64,000 nt of DNA from Sphingomonas montana (GCF_001956315.1 NZ_KV887143.1:170314-234313); one strand, 5' to 3'. Positions 1-9,817 are shown, counted from the stretch's first letter. Made by a program: numbers and translations. Notes: a model not told the origin generated them from the sequence alone.

Positions 1-1065
1 ACATTGTTGCTGGGGGGCGAGGCGATGCTGCGCGCGGCGGGCGTGGCGCCCGCGCTGGTGCCCGAAGGCGGCGCGGTGGTGCGCGCGATGGCGGCGGCGA
101 TGCCGGCGCAGCTGATCCTGATCGCGACCGGATATTTTCTGGAGGGGATCAGCCGACCGGGTCGTGTGACGATCGTCAATCTGGGGATGCTGCCGGCCAA
201 TGCGGTGCTCGCCTGGGCATGGGTCGGCGGGCATTTCGGGCTGCCGGCGCTGGGCGCGGTTGGGGCGGCGCACGCGACCGCGACGGTATCCGTCCTGGGC
301 GCGGTCGCGCTGCTGGTGGCGACGTGGACCGTGTCGGACGCCGGGCCGCGCCGGATCCGCGACCTGTCCGTAGCGGCGTGGACCGCCGCGTTGCGCGACG
401 TGCCGAACGTCGCGCGGTTCGGCGTCGTGCCAGCGCTGACGTCCGCGCTGGAACTGATCGGTTTTGCCTGGTTGATCGTGCTGTCGACGCGACTGGGCGA
501 TGTGGCGGCGGCAGGGTTCCAGGCGATGTTCTCGCTCCATAACCTGGCGTTCGCCACGGCGCTGGGGTTCGGGTCGGCGGCGGGTGTGCGGGCCGGCAAT
601 GCGGTGGGGGCGGGCGTACCGGAACAGGCGGTGCCGCGCACGCTGATCGCGGTCGGGCTGGCAGCACTGGCGATGGGGGGCATGGGCGCGGTCCTGTGGC
701 TGACCGCCACATGGATCGTGCCGCCGCTGTCGGCGCCCGATCCGGCGGCGATCGACATGGGGATCGTGCTGGTCGCGACGCTGGCGCCGTTCATGCTGTT
801 CGACGGAATCCAGCTGGTGCTGGTCTATGCGCTGCGGTCGATGGGGGATCAGGTGGCGGCGGGGCTGAACGGCGTGGTCGCCTATTTCGGGGTGACCGGC
901 GGACTCGGCTGGTGGTTGTATGCGGCGGGCTGGGGCGCGCCGGGGCTGGCGCTGGCATGCGGTGGCGGGATGGTGGCCGCGGCCGCGTTGCAGGGCGCGC
1001 GGTTCCTGGTCGTCGCGCGCCGGGTGGCGGTCAGTTCGCGATCGAGTCGACCAACCTCAGGCTGA
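1..1065 (+). CDS. MATE family efflux transporter, 5' end missing
   Basis: This is the C-terminal part (over 350 residues) of a multidrug and toxin extrusion transporter, an inner-membrane antiporter that exports drugs or metabolites using Na+ or H+. The frame is open to the left edge, so roughly the first 100 residues of a typical 450-residue MATE protein lie outside the window. The visible part has about nine hydrophobic helices and the MATE-like stretch [20 protein letters not shown] followed by the second six-helix half. Its last 35 bases overlap the convergent DUF3426 gene. The family is clear from the overall pattern; the substrate cannot be told. Confidence 0.82.
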   Translation, partial: TLLLGGEAMLRAAGVAPALVPEGGAVVRAMAAAMPAQLILIATGYFLEGISRPGRVTIVNLGMLPANAVLAWAWVGGHFGLPALGAVGAAHATATVSVLGAVALLVATWTVSDAGPRRIRDLSVAAWTAALRDVPNVARFGVVPALTSALELIGFAWLIVLSTRLGDVAAAGFQAMFSLHNLAFATALGFGSAAGVRAGNAVGAGVPEQAVPRTLIAVGLAALAMGGMGAVLWLTATWIVPPLSAPDPAAIDMGIVLVATLAPFMLFDGIQLVLVYALRSMGDQVAAGLNGVVAYFGVTGGLGWWLYAAGWGAPGLALACGGGMVAAAALQGARFLVVARRVAVSSRSSRPTSG

Positions 1066-1846
1066 CGCCCGTGGCGCTTTTCGGCACATCTACCGCGGCG
1101 CTGTCGAAATCGGCATGTGCGCCGGGTTGCAGGATCCGGACGGGGCGCGAGATCGTCCAGCTATAAACGGTGCGATCCGATCCATCGCGCACCTCCGCGC
1201 GAATGTCCGGCACCGTCTGAACGGTATCGGTCGGATTGATGACCCGACCGCTGACCTCCAGCAATATGTTGCCGCTTTCCATCACCCGCCGTTCCCGATT
1301 CAATGGCTGGACGTAAAGTTTCTGCGTGCCGCCGGTGCCGATGCCGATGCGATCGGCCATGTCGGTGGGGACGAGCACGAGCAGCGCCGCGATCGCCGCG
1401 ATCAGCGCCACACCGACCAGCACGGCGATCAGCGTCCAGAGCTTCGCCGGGTTGCGACGCGGGCGGAAGGGCGGCGCATGCGCGAACGGATCGATCCCGC
1501 TGCGCGCGGCCAGATCCTCCTCGCCGTAGACGCGGCGGGGCTGCGGCGCTGGCGGCTCGACCAGCGGCGGCGGGGCTTGCGGTGGCGGTGCGACCGGGCG
1601 GGGCTGCGGCATGACGGCCGCCGGAATCGGTGGGGTGGAGATGGGCGGAGCAATGGTCGGCGGGGCGGGGGGCTGTGCCGTCGGAACCGGGGCCGGCGGT
1701 GCCGGATCGGCGGACGCCATACCGGCTGGCGGTGATTCGAACCAGCTGTGGCGGCAGGCGGCGCAGCGGACCTGCCGGCCCGTGGCCCCGATCGCGGTGT
1801 CCGGGACCAGATATCGGGTGGAACAGGCGGGGCAGATGAGGATCAT
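1031..1846 (-). CDS. MJ0042-type zinc-ribbon and DUF3426 membrane protein
   Basis: This 271-residue protein starts with a zinc ribbon (Cys5, Cys8, Cys28, Cys31; MILICPAC...CAACRHSW) of the MJ0042 family. A proline-rich linker (about 40-105) follows, then one transmembrane helix (about 136-160) and a C-terminal DUF3426 domain. Such proteins are common next to ftsEX in Alphaproteobacteria; their role is unknown. The start was placed at the ATG immediately before the zinc ribbon, because longer forms would add an unrelated Ala/Pro/Arg-rich extension. It is divergent from ftsE, with about 180 bases between the two starts. Confidence 0.85.
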   Translation of the reverse strand: MILICPACSTRYLVPDTAIGATGRQVRCAACRHSWFESPPAGMASADPAPPAPVPTAQPPAPPTIAPPISTPPIPAAVMPQPRPVAPPPQAPPPLVEPPAPQPRRVYGEEDLAARSGIDPFAHAPPFRPRRNPAKLWTLIAVLVGVALIAAIAALLVLVPTDMADRIGIGTGGTQKLYVQPLNRERRVMESGNILLEVSGRVINPTDTVQTVPDIRAEVRDGSDRTVYSWTISRPVRILQPGAHADFDSAAVDVPKSATGVSLRLVDSIAN

Positions 1847-2027
1847 CGGATTCCGGACGGTCTGGCGGCGGGGCGGGGGCGGTGCCCGATCGATAAAGCA
1901 CCTTGTCCGCATCGCGGCAAGCGCGGCGGGGCGAACAAATGGCGGCGCCGCCGCATTGCCCGGACCGCCGCGGCCGGCTTGCGGAGCGGACCCGCGCCAT
2001 GCCAAGGCGGACGCGGAAGGGAGGCCG

Positions 2028-2744
2028 ATGGGCAGCATCGTCCGGTTCGAGAATGTCGGCCTGCGTTACGGCGCGGATGGGGGTTCGGACGGCGAGACGC
2101 TGTCCGACCTGAATTTCGCGCTTGCGCCGGGGTCCTTCTATTTCCTGACCGGTGCATCCGGCGCGGGCAAGACGTCGCTGTTGCGGCTGCTGTACCTGGC
2201 GCAGCGGCCGACGCGCGGCGCGATCCACCTGTTCGACGAGGATATCGTGACGGTGCCGCGCGACCGCTTGCCGGGGTTCCGCCGCCGGATCGGCGTGGTG
2301 TTCCAGGATTTCCGGCTGATCCCCTATCTGTCGGTCTATGACAATGTCGCGCTGCCGTTGCGCGTGGCGGGGGTGGAGGAACGCGACTTGGATACGCCGG
2401 TGCGCGAGATGCTGGCCTGGGTCGGACTGGCGTCGCGCGCGGACACCCGGCCGGCGACGCTGTCGGGCGGGGAGCAGCAGCGCGTGGCGATCGCGCGTGC
2501 GGTGATCGCGCGGCCGGAAATACTGGTGGCGGACGAACCGACCGGCAACGTCGATCCGGAAATGGCCGGGCGGTTGCTGCATCTGTTCGATGCACTGAAC
2601 CGGTTGGGCACGACGATCGTCGTGGCGACGCACGATATTCACCTGTTGTCGCGCGTGTCGAACGCGCAGACGTTGCGGCTGGAGGGCGGGCGGCTGTCCG
2701 ATCCGACCGGTGCGCTGCGCTATCCACCGCGGAACAGCGCATGA
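2028..2744 (+). CDS. ftsE: cell division ATP-binding protein FtsE
   Basis: FtsE is the cytoplasmic ATPase of the FtsEX complex, which couples the divisome to peptidoglycan hydrolase activation. The 238-residue product has Walker A (GASGAGKTS, 42-50), the ABC signature [14 protein letters not shown] (from 145) and Walker B ADEPTG (168-173), at the usual FtsE length. The ATG at 2028 was chosen over longer in-frame possibilities because GAAGGGAGG lies just upstream and the ABC fold begins immediately. Its stop overlaps the ftsX start by four bases (ATGA), which indicates translational coupling. Confidence 0.93.
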   Translation: MGSIVRFENVGLRYGADGGSDGETLSDLNFALAPGSFYFLTGASGAGKTSLLRLLYLAQRPTRGAIHLFDEDIVTVPRDRLPGFRRRIGVVFQDFRLIPYLSVYDNVALPLRVAGVEERDLDTPVREMLAWVGLASRADTRPATLSGGEQQRVAIARAVIARPEILVADEPTGNVDPEMAGRLLHLFDALNRLGTTIVVATHDIHLLSRVSNAQTLRLEGGRLSDPTGALRYPPRNSA

Positions 2745-3637
2745 GGCGGCTGACCGCACTGTTCCCGTCCGTGCGCGCCGCCGACCGGCGGTTGCTGCGG
2801 GAAGGGCGGCTGTCCGGGCCGATGCCGTGGGTGCTGGCGGTCATGCTGTTCCTGACGACTCTGGCCGCGGCGGGTGGGCTGGCGCTGGGGCAGGCGGCGC
2901 AGCGGATGGGCGGCGGGCTGGAAACCCGCGCCACGGTACAGATCGTGCAAGCCGATGCCGACGCGCGCGAACGGCAGGCGGCGGTGACGCTGACGGCATT
3001 GCGCGGCGACCCCGCGGTGCGCAGCGTCGAGCGGGTGGGCGCCGCGGAAATGGCGGCGTTGCTGGAACCCTGGCTGGGTGCGCAGGGCACGGACGACCTG
3101 CCGCTGCCCGTCCTGATCGACGTCGGACTGACGCGCGCCGATGCGGTGCCGGACCTGGCACGGACGCTGGCGCGGGTCGCGCCCGATGCGCGGATCGACG
3201 ATCATCGTGCGGCGCTGGCCCCGGTTTCGCGCCTGATCGGTACGCTGCGGTGGCTGGCGCTGGCGATCGTGCTGTTGATGACGGCGGCGACCGGGTTCGT
3301 GGTGGTGCTGGCGGCGGCGTCCGCGCTCGACACGCATCGCGGGACGATCGACGTCATGCACCTGCTGGGCGCGACCGATATCCAGGTGGCCCGGCTGTTC
3401 CAGCGGCGGATTGCGCTGGATGCGCTGTTCGCCGGGTTGATCGGGCTGGGGGCGGGCATGCTGGTGCTGACGCTGATCGGGCGGCAGCTGGCTGGGTTGG
3501 AATCGGAACTGGTGGGCGCGGTCGCGCTGCCGGCGTGGGGTGGCGGGGTGCTGGTGGCGTTGCCGCTGGCGACCACGCTGCTGGCAGCGGCGGCGGCGCG
3601 CTGGACGGTGGTGCGTGCGCTGGGGCGGCTGCTGTGA
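2741..3637 (+). CDS. ftsX: cell division protein FtsX
   Basis: FtsX is the integral membrane partner of FtsE and transmits ATPase-driven changes to periplasmic amidase activators. The 298-residue protein has an N-terminal transmembrane helix (about 28-50), a periplasmic domain and three further C-terminal helices, the MacB/FtsX permease topology. The stretch THRGTIDVMHLLGATD matches the conserved cytoplasmic FtsX motif between helices 2 and 3. Identity is supported by coupling to ftsE. The gene order ftsE-ftsX-ydcF-plsC is common in sphingomonads. Confidence 0.92.
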   Translation: MRRLTALFPSVRAADRRLLREGRLSGPMPWVLAVMLFLTTLAAAGGLALGQAAQRMGGGLETRATVQIVQADADARERQAAVTLTALRGDPAVRSVERVGAAEMAALLEPWLGAQGTDDLPLPVLIDVGLTRADAVPDLARTLARVAPDARIDDHRAALAPVSRLIGTLRWLALAIVLLMTAATGFVVVLAAASALDTHRGTIDVMHLLGATDIQVARLFQRRIALDALFAGLIGLGAGMLVLTLIGRQLAGLESELVGAVALPAWGGGVLVALPLATTLLAAAAARWTVVRALGRLL

Positions 3638-3647
3638 TCGTCCGGCC

Positions 3648-4190
3648 ATGATGGTGCGGCTGGGTGCGCTCGTCCTGCTCGTCTGGGCGCTGGGGTTCGT
3701 ATGGTTCGCGGTCGCGCTGCCGGGACCGGGGCCGGAGTCGGGGCCAAACGGGCAGACCGACGGGATCGTGGTGGTGACCGGCGGGCCGGGGCGAATCCCG
3801 CGCGGGACGGCGTTGCTGCAGGCGGGGCATGCCCGGCGCATGCTGATTTCCGGCGTCGACCGGCGCGTGCGGCCGCGCGACCTGACCGCCGAATATGGCG
3901 TGCCGCGGCGCTTGATCGCGTGTTGCATCGATCTGGGCGACGAATCGGTCGATACGCGGAGCAACGCGGACGAGACCGCCGCCTGGGTCGGCCGCCACCG
4001 CTATCGCTCGATCCGGCTGGTCACGACCGACTGGCACATGGCGCGCGCGCGGTTCGAACTGGTGCGCGTGCTGGGCCGCGACGTGACGGTCGTGCCGGAC
4101 GGGGTGCGCAGCGAGCCCGGTTTCCTGGTACTGATGACTGAATATACCAAATATCTGCTGCGGCGGATTTCCGCACCGCTGGGCTATTGA
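3648..4190 (+). CDS. YdcF/DUF218 family protein
   Basis: This 180-residue protein has one N-terminal membrane anchor (about 4-24) and a DUF218 (YdcF/SanA-like) Rossmann-type domain. Characteristic segments are GIVVVTGGPGRIPRG, the acidic DESVDTRSNADET stretch and TTDWHMARA near the C-terminus. DUF218 proteins are envelope-associated and linked to vancomycin sensitivity or cell-envelope precursor handling in enterobacteria, but their reaction is not established. Ten bases separate it from ftsX, so it is probably in the same operon. Two ATGs (3648 and 3651) are possible starts. Confidence 0.8.
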   Translation: MMVRLGALVLLVWALGFVWFAVALPGPGPESGPNGQTDGIVVVTGGPGRIPRGTALLQAGHARRMLISGVDRRVRPRDLTAEYGVPRRLIACCIDLGDESVDTRSNADETAAWVGRHRYRSIRLVTTDWHMARARFELVRVLGRDVTVVPDGVRSEPGFLVLMTEYTKYLLRRISAPLGY

Positions 4191-4231
4191 GGGATAGTTG
4201 ACGGAAGGGAATGTGTCGGTCGCTCTGGGGG

Positions 4232-4325
4232 TGTCATCTCGGCGGACGCTGGGATCCGGTATCACTATGGTTGAGGCGGCCCCGGACGGAGTGATAATCG
4301 ATCCTGACGTCCGTCAGGATGACGG
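4232..4325. repeat. dimeric REP-like palindromic element (family A, copy 1)
   Basis: The left arm at 4232-4265 (TGTCATCTCGGCGGACGCTG...TATCAC) and the right arm at 4291-4325 (GTGATAATCGATCCTGACGT...) are imperfect inverted copies around a 25-base centre. The right arm contains a self-complementary TCCTGACGTCCGTCAGGA core. Closely related arms occur at 46337-46435, 54229-54256 and 63486-63716, so this is a dispersed repeat family, not a gene-specific terminator. It lies between the YdcF gene and plsC. Confidence 0.8.
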
Positions 4326-4390
4326 GATAGAGGGAGTGACAGGTCCGTCGCCTCATCCTGTGCGGAGCGTTCACCCATGAAAGCCAGTCC

Positions 4391-5089
4391 ATGCCGCTGA
4401 TCCGATCGATCCTGTTCGCGCTGTTCTTCTATCCGGGATCGGTGGGAGCGGTGACGCTGGCGCTGCTGGTGGCACCGCTCGGCACGCCGGCGGTGCTGAA
4501 GGTCAGTCGCGGCTGGGCCTATTGGCATCGCTGGTGCGCACGCTGGCTGCTGAACATCCGGATCCAGGTGGAAGGGACCATCCCGCAGGAACCGACGCTG
4601 GTCGCCGCCAAGCACGAGTCGATGTTCGAGACGCTCGAACTCATCATCCTGCTGCCCGACCCGGCGGTGGTGGTGAAGAAGGAACTGAGCGAAATCTTCG
4701 GCTGGGGTCGCGCGGCGCGGGCGCACGGAGTGATCCCGGTCGATCGCGACGGATCGGCGACCGCGCTGCGCGTCATGATGCGCGCGGCCAAGGCGGCGGT
4801 GACGGCCGGCCGGTCGATCGTGATCTTTCCGGAGGGGACCCGCACCCCGCCCGGCATGCGCGCACCGCTACGCCCCGGGTTCGCCGGTTTGTACCGCACG
4901 CTCGGCCTGCCCGTCGTGCCGGTCGCGCTGGACAGCGGCCGGGTCTATCCCAAGGGGTTCGTGAAGCATGCCGGCACGGTGACGTTCCGGTTCGGTCCCC
5001 CGATCCCCCCCGGCCAGAAGCGCGAGGCGATCGAGGCGCAGGTGCTGGATGCGATCAATGCATTGAACGGGCCGGTGACCAACGGCTGA
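4391..5089 (+). CDS. plsC: 1-acyl-sn-glycerol-3-phosphate acyltransferase
   Basis: The product transfers an acyl chain to lysophosphatidic acid, giving phosphatidic acid for membrane phospholipid synthesis at the inner membrane. The 232-residue protein has N-terminal hydrophobic helices (about 5-30), the acyltransferase block I as KHESMFE (His75, Glu80), and block III as FPEGTR (146-151). The HX4E form instead of HX4D is, from memory, frequent in alphaproteobacterial PlsC proteins and need not mean loss of activity. No strong ribosome-binding site precedes this ATG. It is separated from the YdcF gene by a REP-like repeat. Confidence 0.88.
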   Translation: MPLIRSILFALFFYPGSVGAVTLALLVAPLGTPAVLKVSRGWAYWHRWCARWLLNIRIQVEGTIPQEPTLVAAKHESMFETLELIILLPDPAVVVKKELSEIFGWGRAARAHGVIPVDRDGSATALRVMMRAAKAAVTAGRSIVIFPEGTRTPPGMRAPLRPGFAGLYRTLGLPVVPVALDSGRVYPKGFVKHAGTVTFRFGPPIPPGQKREAIEAQVLDAINALNGPVTNG

Positions 5090-5166
5090 GATGGACGTTT
5101 CGGCCGTGGCGGGCCGGCGTCGGGTTTGGCATTCTGCAACCCGGATCGATCGGCGGGAGACGGGCC

Positions 5167-6315
5167 GTGCGAAAGGGTGGTGGGGTCTGGGGGTTGCTGG
5201 CGGCGGCATCGTGCGCCGCGATGTCGCTAATGGTGGTCGCGGCACCGAGCGCGGCAGAGGTGCCGCCGAAGGCCGCGATGCCGGACCCGGCGGCGGCAAT
5301 GGACCGGATGGAGGCAGTGGCGGCGCGGGCCGGGCTGGCAGGCGAGATCGTCCTGGCGGACGTCGACGGGCCGGTCGTGGACCGGGTGCGTGGCGCCGCG
5401 GACCGGGCACGCAGCCGGCCGCACCGCGCGGGCGAGCGCTGGCTGTGGGCATCGGTGACCAAGCAGGTGGCCGCCGTGCTGGCGATGCAGCAGGTAGATG
5501 CCGGCACTCTGACGCTGGACGGTACGATCCGCCGTTACCTGCCCGACTGGCCGGGGGCGGCGGGGGACGGGATCACGGTCCGCCAGTTGTTGCAGCATCA
5601 GTCCGGTCTGCCGAACCCGAACGATACGGCGGAGGACGCGCGGGGCGTGCCGGCCTTCTACACGGAGACAGGCGCACGGATCGGCGACCGCGCGCGTGCC
5701 TATGGCCTGTGTGCCGGGGCAGCGCGGACGGCGGCGGGCGCAGGTTTCGCCTACAATAATTGCGATTATCTGGTGCTGGCGGCAATTCTGGAGCGAGTGA
5801 GCGGGATGCCGTTCGCGGCGCTGGTGACGGCGCGGATCGGACGGCCACTGGGGCTGCGGACGCTGCGGATGGCACCGGACGGTGCGGCGGCAATCGGATA
5901 CAGCGCGGGAGGCAAGCCCTATCCGGCGATCAACGTCGCGACATTCGGTGCGGCGGGCGCGCTGACCGGATCCGCACGGGATCTGGCGCTGTTCGATCGG
6001 GCGTTGCTGGCGGGGCGGCTGCTGTCGCCGACAAGCCAGGTGACGCTGTGGCAGGGGGACCCGAAGCTGGGATATCAGGCGTTGGGGGCATGGTCATTTC
6101 CCGCTCCGCTGGCTGGATGCGCGGGTCCGGTCACGCTGATCGAGCGGCGCGGCGATGTGGCCGGCACACAGGTGCGCAACGTCATCGCGCCCGCGCTGGG
6201 CCGGTCGGTCGCGATCTTCATCAACGACGACAGCGTGGACTTCGGCGAGATCTGGCAGGGCAGGGGCCTGTCCCACGCATTGCTGTCCGCGGCGTTCTGC
6301 GCGTCGCTGCGGTGA
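5167..6315 (+). CDS. secreted serine hydrolase, beta-lactamase/DD-peptidase class C fold
   Basis: This 382-residue protein belongs to the class C beta-lactamase / family S12 superfamily (esterases, DD-peptidases, D-aminopeptidases). The nucleophile motif SVTK is at 96-99, and the second motif YNN at 196-198 lies in AYNNCDYLVL. The third motif is less clear (ERRGDVAGT near the C-terminus). A signal peptide (about 1-30, ending SAA) predicts a periplasmic location. The start is a GTG at 5167, preceded six bases upstream by CGGGAGA; it gives a complete signal peptide, and no ATG with a better site exists. The natural substrate cannot be told. Confidence 0.8.
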   Translation: MRKGGGVWGLLAAASCAAMSLMVVAAPSAAEVPPKAAMPDPAAAMDRMEAVAARAGLAGEIVLADVDGPVVDRVRGAADRARSRPHRAGERWLWASVTKQVAAVLAMQQVDAGTLTLDGTIRRYLPDWPGAAGDGITVRQLLQHQSGLPNPNDTAEDARGVPAFYTETGARIGDRARAYGLCAGAARTAAGAGFAYNNCDYLVLAAILERVSGMPFAALVTARIGRPLGLRTLRMAPDGAAAIGYSAGGKPYPAINVATFGAAGALTGSARDLALFDRALLAGRLLSPTSQVTLWQGDPKLGYQALGAWSFPAPLAGCAGPVTLIERRGDVAGTQVRNVIAPALGRSVAIFINDDSVDFGEIWQGRGLSHALLSAAFCASLR

Positions 6316-6330
6316 GCGGGGATCGGGTCG

Positions 6331-6460
6331 GGTTCTCGACCGGCTTGAACCGAACGGGGTTGGGCGTCGATGGCTTTCGAGCGCAGCCTTTGGGGCGATG
6401 TCGGCTTCTCGGCTGCGCTCGAAGGGTCCCTCGACTTCGCTCGGGATGGACGGGTCTTGC
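6331..6460. repeat. REP-like inverted repeat cluster (family B relative)
   Basis: This gap between two convergent genes holds a perfect 13-base inverted repeat, TTCGAGCGCAGCC (6376-6388) with GGCTGCGCTCGAA (6411-6423), around a 22-base loop. It also holds the small palindrome TCCCTCGACTTCGCTCGGGA. The flanking GGTTCTCGACCGGCTTGAAC resembles the arms of the hairpin at 16346-16447. It could act as a bidirectional terminator, but there is no T-tract and the sequence looks like a dispersed repeat. Confidence 0.65.
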
Positions 6461-6488
6461 GCTAGGGCTCCTGTGCGGGTGTCGAGCT

Positions 6489-8438
6489 TTACCGCATCAC
6501 GGGTAGCGCGATGTAGCTGGCCTGGCCCGGCGCGTGGTGGATGCGCTGGGTGGCCTTCACATAGTCCGCCGGCTTGGCGTCCATGATGTCGGCGACGAAG
6601 GTCTGCGGGTTCCGGTCGTAGAGCGGGAACCAGCTGGACTGGACCTGCACCATGATGCGGTGGCCGGGCAGGAAGACATGATCCGCGTCGGGCAGCGTGA
6701 CGGCATAGGGAACGACCTGCCCCGCGGGTACGGGCGTCGCCTTCGACGGGTCGTCGCGGTAGCGGGCGCGCAGGACGTCCATCGCCACGGCAAGCTGGTA
6801 GCCGCCCATTTCGGGCTTTGCCGGCACGATGTCGGGATAGACGTCGATCAGTTTGACGACCCAGTCGGCATCGGTCCCGCTGGTCGATGCGAACAGATGG
6901 GCGACGGCCTGCCCGGCGATCTTGACCGGCGCGGTCAGGACGGGGGTGGAATAGGTCAGCACGTCCGGGCGCCCGGCGGCGAACCGCTGATCGTCGACCA
7001 GCCATTGCCGCCATGTGGAGCCGGGCGCCCAGGGCGACATGTTGGGCCGCTGGCGGTAGGTGACCGGCTTGGCCGGGTCGGAGACATATTCGTCATAGCC
7101 GGCGGATGCGGCGGGGGCGATCCCGAGTGAGAGGCCGCTGTTCGCGGTCAGGTAGAGCGGCGTCATGCCGGTGGCGCACCCGGTGGCGCAGGCGAGCGGC
7201 CAGTCGGCATGGCGCACCCAGCGATTGGTGCCGGTTTCGAACGCGGTGACGGGCGCGATGTCGGCGCGCGGCGCACCTTCCTTCAGGTGGCTGTCGAGGA
7301 ACGGGATCAGCACGTCCTGCCGGAACGCCCTGCCCGTATCCGACCCCCAGTCGATCGCACCGAGCCGCGATCCGTCGCCATTGCCCTGGCCGTGATGCCA
7401 GGGGCCGAGGACGAGATGCGCGTTGCCGCCGCCGTGCGCCTTGGTGGCGGCATAGGCGGCGGGCGCGCCGTAGATATCCTCCTGATCCCACAGGCTGTCG
7501 ACGAACAGCGTCGGGACGGTGAGCGGTGCCCTGGCCAGCAGCTTGTCGACCGCCTGTTCGGACCAGAAGGCGTCATAGGCAGGATGCTGCATCAGCCGGT
7601 TCCAGAAGGGAAGCGCGGTCATGCCCATCGCGCGGCCATAGGCGGCGGGGGAACCATGTGCCATGAAGCTGTCATAGTCGTCGTAGCGCGTCGTGAACCA
7701 GGCCGCGTCCGACCCCTTGGTGGCGGTCTGCTTGTAGACGTAGCTCATCATTTCCTGGCGGAACGCGCCGTTGTGGAACCAGTCGTCGCCCTTCCACACG
7801 TCCACCATCGGGTTGATCGGCACCGATGCCTTCAATGCGGGGTGGGGGTTGATGAGGCTCATCAGCGCGGTGAAACCGTCGTAGCTGGTGCCGATCGTGC
7901 CGACCCGGCCGTTCGATTCGGGAATGTGCTTCACCAGCCAGTCGATCGTGTCGTACGCGTCGGTCGCATGGTCGACGCGGGTCGTGTTCAGCGGACCGCG
8001 CAACGGGCGGTTCATGACATAGTCGCCCTGCGACCCGTCCTTGCCGCGCACGTCCTGCCCGACGATGATGTAGCCGGCGCGCGCCAGTTCGGCATAGGCG
8101 GGCGACAGATTCTGTTCGATCAGCGGACCGCCGCCGCCGCGGGCCAGCATGCTGTCGGCATTGTACGGCGTGCGATCGAGCATGATCGGACCGCGTTTCA
8201 CCGCGTTCGGAACGAGGATGACCGTGTGTAGTTTCACCCCGTCGCGCATCGGGATCATGACCGTGCGCTTCACATAGTCGTAGCCCGTCCGGACGGGCAT
8301 AAACGCCTTGGGCACATCGCCGCCGGGCGGGATCGCGGCGACGGTCGCGACCTTTAAGTCAAGCTGGGCGGTCGCGGGGGCGAGCGCCGTCCCGATCAGC
8401 AGGGCGGCGCAAAGCGCCTCGATCGATTTCATGCGCAT
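6489..8438 (-). CDS. secreted CocE/NonD-type hydrolase (peptidase S15 family)
   Basis: This 649-residue enzyme resembles alpha-amino acid ester hydrolases and glutaryl-7-ACA acylases. It has an N-terminal signal peptide (about 1-24, ending ATA), an alpha/beta-hydrolase domain with nucleophile elbow GTSYDG (Ser185), Asp318 in SLWDQED and His349 in GPWHHG, then a C-terminal jelly-roll domain (PepX_C). The spacing between the three catalytic residues matches the alpha-amino acid ester hydrolase layout. Such enzymes cleave or transfer acyl groups of amino acid esters, amides or beta-lactam side chains. Two nearby ATGs (8438 and 8432) are possible starts. The physiological substrate is unknown. 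Confidence 0.85.
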   Translation of the reverse strand: MRMKSIEALCAALLIGTALAPATAQLDLKVATVAAIPPGGDVPKAFMPVRTGYDYVKRTVMIPMRDGVKLHTVILVPNAVKRGPIMLDRTPYNADSMLARGGGGPLIEQNLSPAYAELARAGYIIVGQDVRGKDGSQGDYVMNRPLRGPLNTTRVDHATDAYDTIDWLVKHIPESNGRVGTIGTSYDGFTALMSLINPHPALKASVPINPMVDVWKGDDWFHNGAFRQEMMSYVYKQTATKGSDAAWFTTRYDDYDSFMAHGSPAAYGRAMGMTALPFWNRLMQHPAYDAFWSEQAVDKLLARAPLTVPTLFVDSLWDQEDIYGAPAAYAATKAHGGGNAHLVLGPWHHGQGNGDGSRLGAIDWGSDTGRAFRQDVLIPFLDSHLKEGAPRADIAPVTAFETGTNRWVRHADWPLACATGCATGMTPLYLTANSGLSLGIAPAASAGYDEYVSDPAKPVTYRQRPNMSPWAPGSTWRQWLVDDQRFAAGRPDVLTYSTPVLTAPVKIAGQAVAHLFASTSGTDADWVVKLIDVYPDIVPAKPEMGGYQLAVAMDVLRARYRDDPSKATPVPAGQVVPYAVTLPDADHVFLPGHRIMVQVQSSWFPLYDRNPQTFVADIMDAKPADYVKATQRIHHAPGQASYIALPVMR

Positions 8439-8525
8439 AGGGGCGGGGTCCTGCAGTCCGGGCTTCGTCGCGCCCAAGGGACAGCAAAGACCCCGCCCTG
8501 TCCACCCATCCGCTTGTGGCGGGCG

Positions 8526-9374
8526 TCAGTCCTCCGGGAAATCGGCGGCCAGGGCGATGTCGCGACCGGCCTCCACCTCCGCCAGCCGTTCGCGCAAGGC
8601 CTTCACGGCCGCATCATGTCCCCATTTGCCGAGCACGAGGTGGCGGGGCGGATCGGCGCGTTCGACCAGCGCGATCATCGCCTGCGCGGCGCGGACCGGA
8701 TCGCCGGCCTGCGTGCCGCTATAGCCCGACGTGGTCGCCATCCGCGCACCGGCGGTTTCGGCATAGTCGACGATGACGTTGGGCGTCTGCTTCAGCGAGC
8801 GCCCCGCCCAGTCGGTACGGAACGGACCCGGTTCGACGCAGGTGACCGCAATCCCGAGCGGTGCGACCTCGGCCTTGAGCGAGTCCGAGAAGCCTTCGAC
8901 CGCATGCTTGGAGGCGGCGTAATAGCCCGAACCGGGATAGCCCACGAGGCCGGCGACGGAGGTGATGTTGACAATATGACCCGACCGGCGGATCCGCATG
9001 CCGGGCAGGACGGCGCGGGTGAGCGCGAACAGGCCGAAGACGTTGGCGTCGAATTGCGCGCGGATCTCGACGTCGTCGCCCTCTTCGATCGAGGACTGGT
9101 AGCCGTAGCCCGCATTGTTGACGAGCACGTCGATGCGGCCGAACCGGTCCTCCGCCGCCGCGACCGCGGCGCTGACCTCATTGCCGATGGTGACGTCCAG
9201 CGCCACGGCCAGCGCGCGGTCGGGCGCGATCGCGACGATGTCGGCCACGCGTTCGGCATCGCGCGCGGTGGCGACGACGCGCCAGCCGCGCGCCAGCACG
9301 GCCTCCGCCAGTGCGCGGCCGAAGCCGGTGGAACAGCCGGAGATCAGCCAGACGGGGGTGTCTTGTTCGGTCAT
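8526..9374 (-). CDS. short-chain dehydrogenase/reductase
   Basis: This 282-residue classical SDR oxidoreductase has the nucleotide-binding motif SGCSTGFG (12-19), NNAG (84-87), catalytic Ser137, Tyr150 and Lys154 (YAASK). The glycine-rich motif in the GCSTGFG form and the long C-terminal region match the SDR group often labelled oxidoreductase/YbbO-like, which acts on aldehydes, ketones or steroids with NADP(H). The neighbours (CocE hydrolase, DCC protein) give no pathway, so the substrate is unassigned. Confidence 0.85.
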   Translation of the reverse strand: MTEQDTPVWLISGCSTGFGRALAEAVLARGWRVVATARDAERVADIVAIAPDRALAVALDVTIGNEVSAAVAAAEDRFGRIDVLVNNAGYGYQSSIEEGDDVEIRAQFDANVFGLFALTRAVLPGMRIRRSGHIVNITSVAGLVGYPGSGYYAASKHAVEGFSDSLKAEVAPLGIAVTCVEPGPFRTDWAGRSLKQTPNVIVDYAETAGARMATTSGYSGTQAGDPVRAAQAMIALVERADPPRHLVLGKWGHDAAVKALRERLAEVEAGRDIALAADFPED

Positions 9375-9407
9375 GATATGGTCCGATCGGTTGAAAACAG
9401 GGGGGCG

Positions 9408-9761
9408 CTATCCGCGGCGGCGGGCGAGCGCCTGCAGGCGCGGGCGATAGCGCAGGAAGCGGATATAGGCCCGTTCCAGCAACGCCAGGACGCGGGGATT
9501 GCGCGCGGCGAGGCCGATCGGGCGGAGCAGCGGGATCGCGCGCCACATCGCGGCGAAGGCCGCGGCACCGGACAGCAGCACGCCGTCCTCCCGCGCGTGG
9601 AACCGGGCCAGCAAGGCGGCGCGATCGACCGGGCAGGACGTGTCGCTACTCGCCGCATCGACGAAGTGGATCGCCGCAGCACGGTCCAGACGCCGCATCA
9701 ACGCGATTTCGCGCAGACAGAGCGGGCATCCGCCATCGTACCAGACCGTCAGTGTCGCCAT
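9408..9761 (-). CDS. DCC family thiol-disulfide oxidoreductase-like protein (DUF393)
   Basis: This small 117-residue protein starts with a thioredoxin-like strand and the CxxC signature YDGGCPLC (8-15), hallmarks of the DUF393/DCC family. The family is predicted to have redox activity, but its substrates are unknown. The second ATG, just before the ATLTVWYDGG strand, was taken as start; an ATG three codons upstream (9770) is possible. The gene lies head to head with the FAD-dependent oxidoreductase at 9818, so the short gap between them must hold both promoters. Confidence 0.8.
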   Translation of the reverse strand: MATLTVWYDGGCPLCLREIALMRRLDRAAAIHFVDAASSDTSCPVDRAALLARFHAREDGVLLSGAAAFAAMWRAIPLLRPIGLAARNPRVLALLERAYIRFLRYRPRLQALARRRG

Positions 9762-9817
9762 GCCCTTCATATGGCGCGCGGGCGCCGCTATGCCAGCCAT
9801 GCGGTGAGGAAAAGGGA

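Noticed and set aside
1031-1065. Overlap of the MATE and DUF3426 genes as a sign of a wrong gene call
   Set aside because: Both proteins have good family features up to their ends; a 35-base convergent overlap is normal in compact genomes.
4198-4380. Small reading frame between the YdcF gene and plsC
   Set aside because: It is made almost entirely of the REP-like element at 4232-4325 and has no ribosome-binding site or protein-like composition.
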